Shown here piece after piece: positions 11,071-21,723 of a stretch of DNA of 64,000 nt. Where the stretch lies: the NCBI GenBank assembly GCA_963853835.1, contig OY970824.1, positions 70,256,372-70,320,371 of the forward strand. The letters are read 5' to 3'. Numbering within the stretch: the stretch's first letter is position 1; each line of letters begins with the position of its first letter. Source of the DNA: Calendula officinalis. Lineage: Eukaryota; Streptophyta; Magnoliopsida; Asterales; Asteraceae. Made by a program: the position numbers and the translations under genes. Under the pieces are notes generated by a model. The model saw only the letters and a program-made list of their open reading frames with translations, searched no databases and was not told the origin of the DNA.

Positions 11071-14000
11071 ATGGCAACTCTACAATCTCTCGATGTTAAA
11101 ACAGATCTTAAATACTCAGAATTCCACAATATGTGTGCGTTTCTACGCAATCCAGATGGTACAAAAGACTTTCGACCAATCGTACATTTTCTGAGAAACT
11201 CATACATAAAGTTTGCTCTAACTGTAAATCCGAGAGCATATCAACAGCACTTGGTTGATTTTTGGACCAATGCTGAAAGAACAGAAGGTGCAACTGTGCC
11301 TATGATAAAATCATCGATGGATGGAAAGACTATCACAATCACTGAACAATCGATTCGACACCATCTACAACTACATGATGATGCAAGTATGTTTACACTT
11401 CCTAAGGAATTCATTGCTGAAATTTTAAATAAAATGGGTTATGAGGGAAGACTTAACATAGTAACTTTTCAAAAAGGTCTTCTCTCCCCACAATGGAAAT
11501 TTCTTGTACATACTATTCAGCACTGTATTTCTCCTAAAAGAAGTACTTGGAATGAGTTTAATAAGGCAATAGCCTCTGCTGTTGTCTGTTTATGCACAGA
11601 CCAAGTATTTAATTTTTCATATATGATTTTTGAAGGTATGTTGGGAAATCTTAGTTCCTCAAAATTTTTAATGTATCCCAGATTTCTTCAACATATTATA
11701 AACTGTGAATTGCAAAACTTGTCAACTCCCAAAAACATTTTTATCATTCCTGAGTTGAACAAGAAAGTTTTCTCAAATATGAGAAAACAATTTAAATTTT
11801 CGGGCAAGGAAACCCCTTTGTTTCCTAACATGATCAAAGATCAACCACAACTTGGAGAGGGTTCAATCATAGATACAACCCATATTGAACCTCAACCCAC
11901 TCCATCACCCCCAAATGCAGCCCAAACACCACCCCAAATAGTCACTCAATCACCCTCACAAATAGAAGTCCTGAATGTGTCCCAGGAACTTGAAATAAAT
12001 CTGCAGAGTGCTACTCTTCACACTGTGGAAGACCTACCAAATAAAACCCAAAATATTTCCACAACTTATAAAAGGAAGAAAACTTCCTTCAAGGACACCA
12101 GGGGACAAATTGAGTCACACCCCAGGCTCCAAGAGTTGTCCTCCAAGGAGGAGAGAAGACATGAGGCGAGGGCTTTCACTACTGATGCCCCAAAGGTGGG
12201 TGCACAGGACAGTAAAAACATAACTAAGACCCAGACCTCGGCAACTTTAAGCGATGACTCATTTGAGGAATTACTTAAAGGACCCCGGTGCCAAGAAACC
12301 ACAAGGGGGGGCACTTCTGCTTCTTCTAGGAAGAAGTGGGTGTCTAAACAACCCTATGAATCACCAAGAAGTGATGAGGGTAGATCTATGGATTTGATGA
12401 ACAGGATGGAAAACCTTAAAGCCAATGTACCAATCAGTGAGCCCGATGATCTTGCTAGATGGAGTGAGGGCAGTATTAAAACCAAACAATTGACGGATAA
12501 AGTGGATTCTCTTGAATCCACTGTACAAGATTGTCTTAAGTACCTCACCAATCAGGGAAAAACAATAACAGTGATGAAGAGACACATTAATACAATCAAC
12601 AAAAGGATGCGGTTATATGAGCACAGGCTTCATCAACAAACAAAGATTATAAGAAGATTAAAAAAGAAGGTTGATGATAGTGAGGCTCCACCAGTTGACC
12701 TCACTAAGGGGGAGAAGGACAACATTCAAAGTATGATTGATGAATCAATTGCAGCAGCAGCAACTTCTCTCCTCAATCTCAAAGAAACAAATGTTGATGA
12801 AGGCCCAGAAAGGATGAATGTTGATGATGAGCCTACTACTACTGCTCCTGTGGAAGAACAAGCTCAACAAGAAGTATCAGTAGTAATTCCTACTACTGAT
12901 ATCATAGCAGTAGTAAGTCAGGAAGAGGAAATAAAAGCACCAAACACTACTGATGCCCTATCAGTAGTAACTCCTGAAGTCACACCAGTAGTAACTACTT
13001 TGGTTACTACTGAAGAGGAAGAACTACAACTCCCAGAGTTAATTGAAAGGGAAAGACATGTCATCATCTCCAAACCACCAACTCCTAATCAACCACTTAT
13101 CATACCTGACATTGATGATAATGTGAATTGGTTTGAGGTAGATGAATGTACACTTCCTCCACACCCTAAAATATTATCAGAAGATCAACTACACTTGTTC
13201 TATCCAAAACTTCTGATTCTGGGTGTACCTGATATGAAATACACTCCACCTCCACCATCTGCTTGTATTGGAAAAGGAAAGGAAATATATGATGATGATT
13301 ATCCAAACAGAGCATTAGGTCACCAAATGGTGAATAAAATCAATCATGTCAGATCTGAAAAACAATCTAGATGGAGGGTAAAACACAAGAAATTCTTGGA
13401 GAATGTGGAGATGTATCAAGCTCTTGAGGAGAAGAAGAAGAAGAAGAAAACTCAAGAAGCAGAAATACCTGTTCAAATAACAGATATCCAGTTAGAAGCT
13501 CAAAAAGCAGAATTCAAAAGACTCAGAAAAGTTGAAGAAGAACATATACAATGTCTTGAAGAACTGGTTTCTGAATGCAAAAGAACAAAAAGTGAACTAA
13601 CTGATGATGTGTTTGAACAGAAGACAAATATGATTGATTTTCTCAAATCAAAAGGGCACAATGCAAAGTCCTTTGGCATGATGAAAATGATAACAATTGT
13701 AGAAAAATACTGCACTGCCAAGAAGAAGGACTTAGCTGAACAAGAAGCTGAAGAAGCAAAGAAATCTAAAGCCCTAATTCCAATCAGTCCAACATTAATC
13801 AAAACTGGTAGTACATCAACTACTGGTGAATCCTCAACTCCCCAATCAAAGAAGAGAAAAGCTGTTACTCAAGAACAGAGTAATAAAAAGAAATCAAAAA
13901 CAGAACAAATCATTCCTGTTCTTGAAGTACCTGTTGCTCCCTTGCAGAACAATCCAATAATCAATTGGAGGGTTATGCCTAATAATGTCATAGAAATTAT

Positions 14001-14193
14001 AAGGGAATATAAAGTTGTACAAAGATTTACTGGATGGTTACCATTGATCAGTTCATGTTCAAGAAGTGATGTAATCAAGCTTCTGATCATTGGAAAACCA
14101 AGGATGTCAAAGAAATCTTGGAAAGAATCTGGTGCTGGATACTTGACAAGAATGATAGATGCTGCATTTTATCCAGACAACTACCCAGAATAA
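11071..14193 (+). CDS. copia third ORF, long protein of unknown function (Sirevirus extra ORF)
   Basis: 1040 codons without a break, from ATG 11071 (the first ATG after the leader) to TAA 14191-14193. The first 270 residues form a compact, well-composed domain with motifs such as NMCAFLRNPDGTKDF and LLSPQWKFLVHTIQHC. I recognise this domain type only as ORFs that accompany copia polyproteins in Asteraceae genomes; I know no proven function. Next comes a Pro/Thr/Gln-rich linker, a coiled coil with basic residues (about residues 480-555), an acidic low-complexity stretch rich in Thr/Val, another charged helical region, and a basic C-terminal domain. I see no signal peptide or membrane helix, so the envelope-like label used for some Sirevirus ORFs is not supported. 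In-frame TTD, TTG and SVV triplets here are encoded by the element-wide ACTACTG word. It is far less damaged than pol. Confidence 0.75.
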   Translation: MATLQSLDVKTDLKYSEFHNMCAFLRNPDGTKDFRPIVHFLRNSYIKFALTVNPRAYQQHLVDFWTNAERTEGATVPMIKSSMDGKTITITEQSIRHHLQLHDDASMFTLPKEFIAEILNKMGYEGRLNIVTFQKGLLSPQWKFLVHTIQHCISPKRSTWNEFNKAIASAVVCLCTDQVFNFSYMIFEGMLGNLSSSKFLMYPRFLQHIINCELQNLSTPKNIFIIPELNKKVFSNMRKQFKFSGKETPLFPNMIKDQPQLGEGSIIDTTHIEPQPTPSPPNAAQTPPQIVTQSPSQIEVLNVSQELEINLQSATLHTVEDLPNKTQNISTTYKRKKTSFKDTRGQIESHPRLQELSSKEERRHEARAFTTDAPKVGAQDSKNITKTQTSATLSDDSFEELLKGPRCQETTRGGTSASSRKKWVSKQPYESPRSDEGRSMDLMNRMENLKANVPISEPDDLARWSEGSIKTKQLTDKVDSLESTVQDCLKYLTNQGKTITVMKRHINTINKRMRLYEHRLHQQTKIIRRLKKKVDDSEAPPVDLTKGEKDNIQSMIDESIAAAATSLLNLKETNVDEGPERMNVDDEPTTTAPVEEQAQQEVSVVIPTTDIIAVVSQEEEIKAPNTTDALSVVTPEVTPVVTTLVTTEEEELQLPELIERERHVIISKPPTPNQPLIIPDIDDNVNWFEVDECTLPPHPKILSEDQLHLFYPKLLILGVPDMKYTPPPPSACIGKGKEIYDDDYPNRALGHQMVNKINHVRSEKQSRWRVKHKKFLENVEMYQALEEKKKKKKTQEAEIPVQITDIQLEAQKAEFKRLRKVEEEHIQCLEELVSECKRTKSELTDDVFEQKTNMIDFLKSKGHNAKSFGMMKMITIVEKYCTAKKKDLAEQEAEEAKKSKALIPISPTLIKTGSTSTTGESSTPQSKKRKAVTQEQSNKKKSKTEQIIPVLEVPVAPLQNNPIINWRVMPNNVIEIIREYKVVQRFTGWLPLISSCSRSDVIKLLIIGKPRMSKKSWKESGAGYLTRMIDAAFYPDNYPE

Positions 14194-14502
14194 TTTACAG
14201 ATCCAGGAAATATTTATGCTTGGAATGTGATTCCAACTGCCAATATGTACTTCTTTGAAAAATCAGGCAAAGTATGTGAGCTATACTTATATGAAAAAGA
14301 ATATCCACATTCTGAAAAGACTATGTATCAGATATTCACAAATACGATGATGAAACCTTATGATGCTGTTATGTTCCAGAATAAATTGAATTATTTCACA
14401 AAGAGAAACAGCAAATACATCATTGCTCAAAGACATCAACAAAATCAAAGAACATTGGAGAAAAGAAAGAAAGAAGAGGAAGAACAAAAGAAACTTATGT
14501 GA
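14194..14502 (+). pseudogene. In-frame tail of ORF3 after a nonsense codon
   Basis: The ORF3 frame stays open for 102 codons after TAA 14191-14193, up to TGA at 14500-14502. The protein downstream still looks like folded sequence (PTANMYFFEKSGKVCEL), ends in a Lys/Glu-rich helix, and stops 20 bases before the polypurine tract. The likely reading is that the family's ORF3 normally runs about 1143 codons and this copy has one late stop. Confidence 0.55.
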
Positions 14503-14521
14503 TTAAAAAGAATCAATAAGT

Positions 14522-14533
14522 TTAGGGGGAGAT
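14522..14533 (+). other. Polypurine tract
   Basis: Purine-rich TTAGGGGGAGAT immediately 5' of the right LTR, the expected priming site for plus-strand DNA. Confidence 0.75.
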
Positions 14534-15294
14534 TGTTGGAGTAAATCACAGGTCAACTTAATACTGATGATGCAGTTAGTACTGATCATGGTTACTACTG
14601 GTGACTACTATGATTGTTACTAATGGGGCAGAAACTTACTACTGATGAGTTGATACTGGTGAAGACTATAACTTAGTTACTACTGATCAAAGGCACATAT
14701 TGAAGATACTACTGATCTTAGTAGTTACTACTGACGTTGTATCTGGACTTGCTACTGATCACCAGACTTACTACTGACGTTACATATTTACTACTGGTGA
14801 TTGGTATTACTACTGGTATACGTTTTTGAAGCATATCAAGTCCGAGATCTTCGCAGAATTAGTTATAGAATGTAATTCAATGTATATCTTTTATAATTCG
14901 AATGTAAATCAAGTCCTAGAATAACTAGGGTAAATATACCGTCACCTGCTAGCTCTGTCCGCCACGGGTTAGCGACATAAAGTGCGAATAAAGGTTCATC
15001 GGGACATTTTCTTCAAACCCCGGTCCCATGGGGAGAGTTTTCTATTTGAGTTTCGGAAATTTAGCTTCAAAGACTATTATAAATAGTTCCTTACGAATTG
15101 TAAACGTACGTGTGTATTGTGAATCAATAATATACATTGAAGCTTTTTGTGAAACTGTGTTCTTAATATTTTCGCTTATTGTTTTACAGTTCATTGTTCT
15201 TAATACATTGATATAGTGTTGATCCGCTGCAACTTCTATTATCAATTAGATCTAAGGTGTTTATTAACTCATTCATAGTTAATCGATCCTGACA
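14534..15294 (+). repeat. Right LTR of the copia element, with an extra 122 bp
   Basis: 761 bp. It matches the left LTR except for about five substitutions and a segment at about 14937-15059 that the left copy does not have. The segment lies between the ACTACTG array and the TATA box at 15078-15085. Confidence 0.95.
14937..15059. other. 122-bp length difference between the two LTRs
   Basis: The segment is GC-richer than the LTR around it (CACGGGTTAGCGACATAAAG, CCCCGGTCCCATGGGGAGAG). I could not assign it to a known repeat, and see no target duplication or terminal repeat. It could be an insertion in the right LTR, or older sequence lost from the left one. Confidence 0.7.
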
Positions 15295-15299
15295 GTTGG

Positions 15300-15629
15300 T
15301 CAGGTTCAGACTGTAGGTTTTCTAGTCAGACTGTAGGTTTTCTGGTTTGTCGAGTTGACCAAATTGAGTTGATCAGGTTATATAGTCTCGATTTCGAATA
15401 ATACTCAAATGCCCATATATAATAATTAACATAAAGGTTATTTTGCACGATGCTTGTTAAAATAAAACAAACTGCAATTAAGCATGTTGAAGCTAATTAA
15501 ATAATAAATATATTGCTTGATTTAAGAATTGAGGACCGCACATAATAATAATTTGCAAGTCACTAATTCACTTATAAACTTTACCCCCAAAGTTACGTTT
15601 AAAATTAGCTAATAAGGTAATTAAAAAAT
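15300..15629. other. Intergenic, no gene seen
   Basis: The first 80 bases carry a short tandem duplication containing CAGACTGTAGGTTTTCT, continuing the GGTTGG-rich flank seen before 3667. The remainder is AT-rich with no feature. Confidence 0.5.
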
Positions 15630-16140
15630 CGGTTTTGATAATGACAGCTATTAGGGTTGTTAATAACAATGTATAATATATATACTTCCTCCGTATGAAA
15701 ATAAGTGACACACTTTGCATTTAGGAGTGTTTCAAAATAAGTGATACACTTTGAAACTTTTCTTATTTGGTAAAAATAGTGGGACCCATACCCACTAACT
15801 ATCCACTTTAATAAAGTGAAATTACTCTTATACCCTTACTTTTACTTTTAAAACCCATTAATATCACTTTATTTAAGAAAAGTGGGACTCATCCTCCACT
15901 AACTATGTACTTTAATCTATTTTAACATCTACTTTAATATTTTACCTCAAAAAACGTGTAAGCTAATTTGTGTCACTTATTTTGATACGGAGGAAGTACT
16001 ATTTACCCCTATCTAACTTCATTATTCAAATTATGTTCCTTCTTTTTAGCAACATTCAAACTCCTCCTCCAATCAAAATCAAAACTGCTCATTCTTATCC
16101 GTTCTTATTGACAGCCTAAGAGCTGTCATTATCAAAATCC
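15630..16140. mobile_element. Mutator-type MITE carrying a nested Stowaway
   Basis: The terminal inverted repeats share TTTTGATAATGACAGCT (left about 15633, right about 16120-16138). They are flanked by near-identical 9-bp repeats, TTAAAAAAT at 15621-15629 and TTACAAAAT at 16141-16149. A 9-bp target duplication suggests a Mutator derivative. A Stowaway element lies inside it. Confidence 0.6.
15685..15996. mobile_element. Stowaway MITE (Tc1/mariner type)
   Basis: Ends CTTCCTCCGTATGAAAATAA and its complement near 15996, with TA on both sides. The inner arms both contain the GTGACAC/GTGTCAC step. It is nested in the Mutator-type MITE. Confidence 0.8.
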
Positions 16141-16149
16141 TTACAAAAT

Positions 16150-17840
16150 TAGGGGAAATGAAATGATGTAATTGCTAAAGAAACGGGCACGTATGTGTTA
16201 GATAGAAATAGATGGTGTGTGTAATACATACGAGTAATTATAACGGAGAAAAGCGTCTAAATTCGGGTTAATCGGGTCAACTCGATAAGGTAAGCAATCC
16301 AAATCTGAAACCCGCCAGGTAGGATTAAAAACCTCAATATTAACATAGGACCTAAATATCCTCGATCGGGGTAACATAATAGATTGACCCTTTTGACACC
16401 TATACTTCAACCTTTCGATTGTGATCTATCACATAGAAGTATATCAGATGAGAAGCCCAGCAAATTTGTATAGCATTGCTTTGTTGTTATCCTGTCAAGA
16501 AACGACGAGTGATTGAACGTTTGCAGTGACGATATAATTCGGTTTTATTAGTTTCCTCTTTTACGATTGAAAGTAGATCCACCGCACACCACATGTTCCA
16601 TCTTGGTTTGTAGGCCAAATAATTAAGTAAACATACCCGGAATCTACTAGATTACCAAAGTAACCAATTAAATCCAATCACGCTTTTTTAAAAAGGTGTT
16701 ATAATTATATGTAAAAAGGTGTCATAATTATATGCTAAAAAAATAGGGGTTAAAGTGAACTGATCTGTTGACGAGATTCGAATTCGGTTTGTTAAAAATT
16801 TAATAAAAGCTCGAATTAAACGAGCTCTGACAAAATTTGAGCTCAACTTAGAGTTTATTTATTAAATTAGCCTAAGCCCAAGCTTTAGACAAAGAGTTTA
16901 TTTAGGCTCGCGAGCCTAAACGAGCTAATATAAATTTCATCCTTCCCAATATTATTGTCAAGCAAACCAAACATATATTTTAAGAAAAATACATTAATTA
17001 TACTATGTCACAAATTAAATTATCTCTTTCACACTTAAATGTTTTTTGATTGATTTAAACTTAATAGTAGACAATTATTTTGGGACAAACTAAAATTGAA
17101 ATGTGGACAATAAATTTGGGACGGAGTGAGTATTAATTATTAATAATAGATGATATGTTATGTATTTATATAATTATGTGTCTATATATATACTATACAT
17201 ACATATGAAGTATAATATAATACTAAAAATGAAATGTTTATATCATATATTAAATATTATGATTAAATAAAAAAAATTATATATATAAAGTATATGAGAG
17301 CTTAACGAGCCTAACTAAGCCGAGTTCGAGCATGCGAAAATTTTAACGAGGTGATCTCGAGCTATACAAGTAAGGCTCGAAACAAGTTGAGCTCTACCTC
17401 GCTAAAATTTAAATGAGCCGAGCTCGGATCTAGTCAAACTTGGGCTCGACTCGCTAATTACTAAACATTCACAGTTACTATTGATTAGTAAATACAAGAT
17501 AAATACTCTTAGAAAACATTCTTGATTAGCTGTTGAATGTGTTTTTTGAGTTCTATGTAAATACAAGCATTTACTTCATATTTTATCCCAAGTTTTCCTT
17601 TATCAACTTTGTCAACTTATGATTCGTTGATGTAGACTTCTCTTTATGAAACATTAAAATACATGTGTTCGAATGCCATGCCACGTCTTATCATTTTGTC
17701 AAATTTATACCTACTAACTATCAAATAGTAAACCAAAGTACAGTTACTCAAATATGGTATATTATTTAATTTCCGCGCGAATAGATACTAAGGGTGAGAA
17801 TGCGAGAATAGATCTCAATCTTGATTTTTCCGTGTGCGCC
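16150..17840. repeat. Gene-free stretch with a GAGCTCG/CTCGAGC-rich repeat
   Basis: No gene. About 16770-17450 is an old repeat whose two ends are full of GAGCTCG, GGCTCG and CGAGCC words that pair with each other, with an AT-rich middle. A Stowaway right end (GGGACGGAGTGAGTA) is stranded at 17117-17131. Confidence 0.45.
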
Positions 17841-17841
17841 C

Positions 17842-18060
17842 CTTTAAAGTATGTGTAATCATATATGAATACACTATTTTAATATATGATTACACGGTCT
17901 ATCTAGACGCGACAAAGGATGACTTGCTCCACGAACTCGCCCCTGTGTAATCATATATGAATATAGTGTATTCATATATGATTACAAAATAACTCAGCCG
18001 TCGATCTTGACGCGACAAACGACACACTCGCCACGGAGGGGAGGAGCACCCGCCCTTGTG
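17842..18060. repeat. Two tandem hairpin units
   Basis: Two diverged copies of about 105 bp, each with GTAATCATATATGAATA and its complement arranged as an inverted repeat, followed by GACGCGACAAA and CTCGCC. Each unit can form a long AT-rich hairpin with a GC-rich tail. Confidence 0.6.
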
Positions 18061-18093
18061 TATTAATATTACCCAATCTCGAACAAAGTAATA

Positions 18094-18356
18094 CTCCCTC
18101 CGTCCCACAAAAAAGTTCCCATTTCTCCTAAAGCTTTTGTCCCACAAAAAAGTTCTCATTTCTCACATGTGGTGGGCTCCACACAATAAAATATTATTAT
18201 TATTAAAAACTCCATCAATAACATCCACTAATTATCTTTCTCTCTCCAAACCAACCTTATATTTTAATCAAAATAATACCAATGACCCCACCATTAATTA
18301 TCACCTAAAATCTTGTGCCAAAGGGAAATGGGAACTTTTTTGTGGGACGGAGGAAG
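18094..18356. mobile_element. Stowaway MITE
   Basis: Starts CTCCCTCCGTCCCACAAAAA and ends in its imperfect complement TGTGGGACGGAGGAAG, with TA flanks at 18092-18093 and 18357-18358. The left end is duplicated internally. Confidence 0.85.
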
Positions 18357-19063
18357 TAATTACCAAGTGTGAATAATTAACTAGTTAAGTTAATAATTGA
18401 AAGAGAATGAAATATTAATGTTTAATATTGATATTTACTAGTATATTAATCGTAGTCTTTAACTAATAATGAATATGCTTTGCCGGATTATTTCCGATGT
18501 AATTATAAAAGGCTAATTTTTCAGGAATTTTAGACCTTTAACATATGATATATTAGTTAATAACGCATCGGGCTTAGTTAACAAACTCGGGCCTAATCCA
18601 CTAGTACAAATAAACAACAACCGTCACTACAAAAAACAGGGGTCATTGATCATTAGCCACGATTTTATTTTACATCAAAGGCCAACCCTAAGCATCCTTT
18701 ATATAGGCTAAGAAACCGTAATCCTAGTTAGAGATAAACTCAAATTAGGTTTGATTAATTACCCATTAAACCCTAGACATTGAGGTTGTTTGTGAAAGCT
18801 TATTAAAAGTCCTTGTAAGCTTATATGAGTTTAATTAAGCTTATATTTGTAAGTTTAGTTGTATTTATATAAGCTAATTAGTTTTTATTTTTATTTTTAA
18901 CGGCAAATCCTTCACTTCCGGTGTGTAGTTGCGTTTTAAAGGCAACCAAATAGGATATTACACACGTTAATGAGTTATTAGATAAAGTTTGGAAGTATTC
19001 AAACAACATGCAACATACACACACAACAATTATGAAACCACATCTCGTCCGTGTTTTTCCCTT
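18357..19063. other. Intergenic, no gene seen
   Basis: AT-rich with no open frame or clear repeat boundary. Confidence 0.5.
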
Positions 19064-20260
19064 CTAGTTTCTAGCATGATCCAAGAAAGCTTTGAGGTTG
19101 ATGATCCACTCTCGTTAACAGCTTCTTTGGCTAAATCCCTCCATTTCTTCGCATTTCTCCTCATCTCCCATCACCATTTCCAAACACCTCTCAATCTCCT
19201 TCCCTTCCGCAACTCCATCTCCTTCCCTCCTCTTCACCTGTTTTCCACAAATCCTCAATCATCTTCGCGTTTGTCGCCTGATCTGTCCACTGAACAATAG
19301 GAACCCCAGCCGCCAATGTCTCCAACGTTGAATTCCACCCACAATGAGTCACCCAATCGCACAACACCTTCACCTGACAACACCAACCAACTATCATCCC
19401 TTGTTTCTCCGATCCCTCTATTCTTCGTTTTTGTTCACCGTCTCTTATCACCCATAGAAACGGTTTCCAGCAACCCATTTGAAATCTCATCCGCTTGATC
19501 CATCGATAAAGTCATCCAAATGAAACATATACCACACACGATTCCGGTTTTGTGTTTAACCATTGGATGCAATCGTCCTCTGGTTCGTCAATGATCTCCG
19601 ATGGGTCCCACAGGTATGAACTCAATTGCTCTCATCGATTCCGTTTCTAGCTCACTAAAAGTGTTAACAAGTATTCTTGGAGCTATATTGAGAACATCGA
19701 TGTGGTGTTGCAGAATCGAGTTCCCTTGGGGTTGATGTCGATAAAGCAAATCAGCGATAGTTAACTGCGGCAATCCAGGTAAGTTGATCGAAAACGTCGG
19801 GTTGTTCTTGTTACTCGATATCAAACCTTCATATCCGTTGAAATAGTAGTAGTAAATATCGAAATGCTTGGCACCAGAGGAGAGAGGATTTCACACCATG
19901 CTCATCGGCCACCGTTGCCGCCCATGGTGCGGCGGTGGTGTAGACCAAGTGATCAAACGGTGTGCCGGCAACCACCGATGATCTCGGCAACCGCACGAGC
20001 ACCATTGGAAGCAAAATTTAAGAGAAATTGTTGTGTGGTTATTGTTGGTTTTTGAGTGTTTTCAATGCCATCTGAGAATGGAGCAAAGATCAGGCCGTGA
20101 CCGGAGGTTTTTTTGTTGATGCTTGTACGGCGGAAAAGGTGACGTGGACCCCCATTTTGAGGAGACGGTTGGCGAACACGAGGGCGGGGTTAATGACCCC
20201 TTGGCCTGTAGAGGTGGATTTTCAGGTGACCTGTCAGAGGGTGGTGGCCGGATGCGATAT
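19064..20260 (-). pseudogene. UDP-glycosyltransferase pseudogene 2
   Basis: Minus-strand relic of an intronless family-1 glycosyltransferase, in pieces over at least three frames. From the 5' end: a decayed start near 20250; KMGVHVTFSA; GTPFDHLVYTTAAPWAA at about 19915-19970; SINLPGLPQLTIADL; then FLWVIRDGEQ and a PSPG box that lacks residues between VLC and THCGWNS and again between AAGVPIV and QWTDQATNAK. It ends near 19064. Middle segments match pseudogene 3 (23478-24722, opposite strand) better than pseudogene 1, so 2 and 3 look like an inverted duplicate pair. Confidence 0.85.
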
Positions 20261-20289
20261 TGCCGATGAAGGGAGTGTTAATGAACTAC

Positions 20290-21720
20290 CACAAATGCAA
20301 ATGGCAAAGATATAGTAATTGGAAAAGGAAAAACCTCTAAAATGATTTTTAATATTTTAATTTTGTTTATGTTGTTACAATGGTGATCCTCATGGTTGTT
20401 CCATTTTTTTAATGAGAAAACTACCAATTTAACATTTTGAAATAAACATAAACAAATATAAATAAACAAAGATAAATAATTGTGTATGTCATGTATCTTC
20501 TTTTACTACAAAAAGGTAGTTCAGTCATTAAATTTTTTTTAACAGCCTTAAAGACATCTAAAACTACACACATCAAAGATATTTAGTGTAATAAACGAAC
20601 CTATAACAAACTAAAATTATAATACGGAGTAAATAACAAATTACATATATCTTTCATATAATTTTTTCTACAATAATGTTGAAAGATCCTTTCCAATTAA
20701 CAAAACATTAAACAGGTGACTATGTTATTCACTTATTTGGATTTCTTTAATGGCCATGTTCCAAATTGGTTGCCATGTTCCAAATTGGTTGATCCTACAA
20801 CTCTTATCTTTATTTTTGTCTTTACACAAGGGTGTTACTTATTTTTCTAAGGGGCGGTTGGCTTATGTAAGGGCTCTCAAGTTTATAATTTTATACAAAT
20901 ATAACTTTAAATAAGTTATATTTTATAAGTAAATATATTCAGGTTTATATAAATTTATAAACTTAATATCCTCTTATTTAAATTTTCCCAAACACCCTTT
21001 TAAATCTCTAAATTAAGTAACCTTTACAGAATAACCTCTAATTTAACATAAATATCAATTATATTTCATGTTTATTAAAGCAGAAAACGTGTTATTAACC
21101 TTTACATTTATATGTTATATTAATTCAATAGTTTTGAGATTTGCATTTAACTTGTATTAAGAATATTTGTTAATTTTCACTTCATATATATCTAAACCAG
21201 TTTAATAGCTTGTCCATTCGAGAAATAAAATGCATAATAATAAAAATAAAGTAAGAAATCATATAGTAAAATATTATTGAAATAATAAAAAGGCGTTTGA
21301 TTAAAAAAAACATTTTTGCCGAAAAATGAAGTGGGGAAGACATGAATAATGGATAAGTTAATTGACCATTAAACCCCTAATTTCTTTACTAATTGTGTTG
21401 TATGTAATTCAATTCTCATAATACCATTTGAGTTATCATTATAATTCATTATAATCAACCAATGAGATGCAATGACGTTGTCTTGTTACAATTATACAAT
21501 CATCAAGTACAATTCATATCATTTCTTAGGTAAAGATTATATAGGTAGAGATTAATGAAAGATGATCTTCCTATGAATTCTAACATCAAAGTCAATATGG
21601 GTTGTTTTTTACTTTTATGAACCATTTATGTCTTAGACAAGTGTGGATTGTGAAAATTTGTATCCCGCTGTTTAGTGTAGGTACGATGCTAGTTTAATCA
21701 AAGAGCATATTATAGAAACA
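20290..21720. other. Intergenic, no gene seen
   Basis: AT-rich. The stretch near 20850-21000 contains CTTATAAG/TTATAAGT-type inverted words resembling the MITE at 47427-47560, but too decayed to bound. Confidence 0.5.
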
Positions 21721-21723
21721 TGT

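Larger units (their letters stand above)
3672..15294 (+). mobile_element. Ty1/copia LTR retrotransposon, Sirevirus (SIRE/Maximus)-like, full length
   Basis: An 11.6-kb element with TG...CA LTRs and a perfect 5-bp target duplication GTTGG (3667-3671 and 15295-15299). The order is LTR, tRNA-Met primer site, gag with zinc knuckle and long coiled coil, protease, integrase, reverse transcriptase, RNase H, a 550-base non-coding array, a very long third ORF, polypurine tract, LTR. Integrase before reverse transcriptase is the copia order. The large gag and the extra ORF after RNase H point to the Sirevirus lineage. Over the shared 639 bases the LTRs differ at about five sites by eye, which means a young insertion. 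Even so, pol carries at least six breaks. A word related to TACTACTGRT is spread through the LTRs, the spacer and the coding region. Confidence 0.93.

Noticed and set aside
12066..12585. Several minus-strand open frames under ORF3 and under gag
   Set aside because: Antisense shadows; no motifs, and codon composition follows the plus-strand frame.
11071..14193. ORF3 as an envelope protein
   Set aside because: No signal peptide, membrane anchor or glycoprotein-like cysteine pattern is visible; the label would rest only on position.
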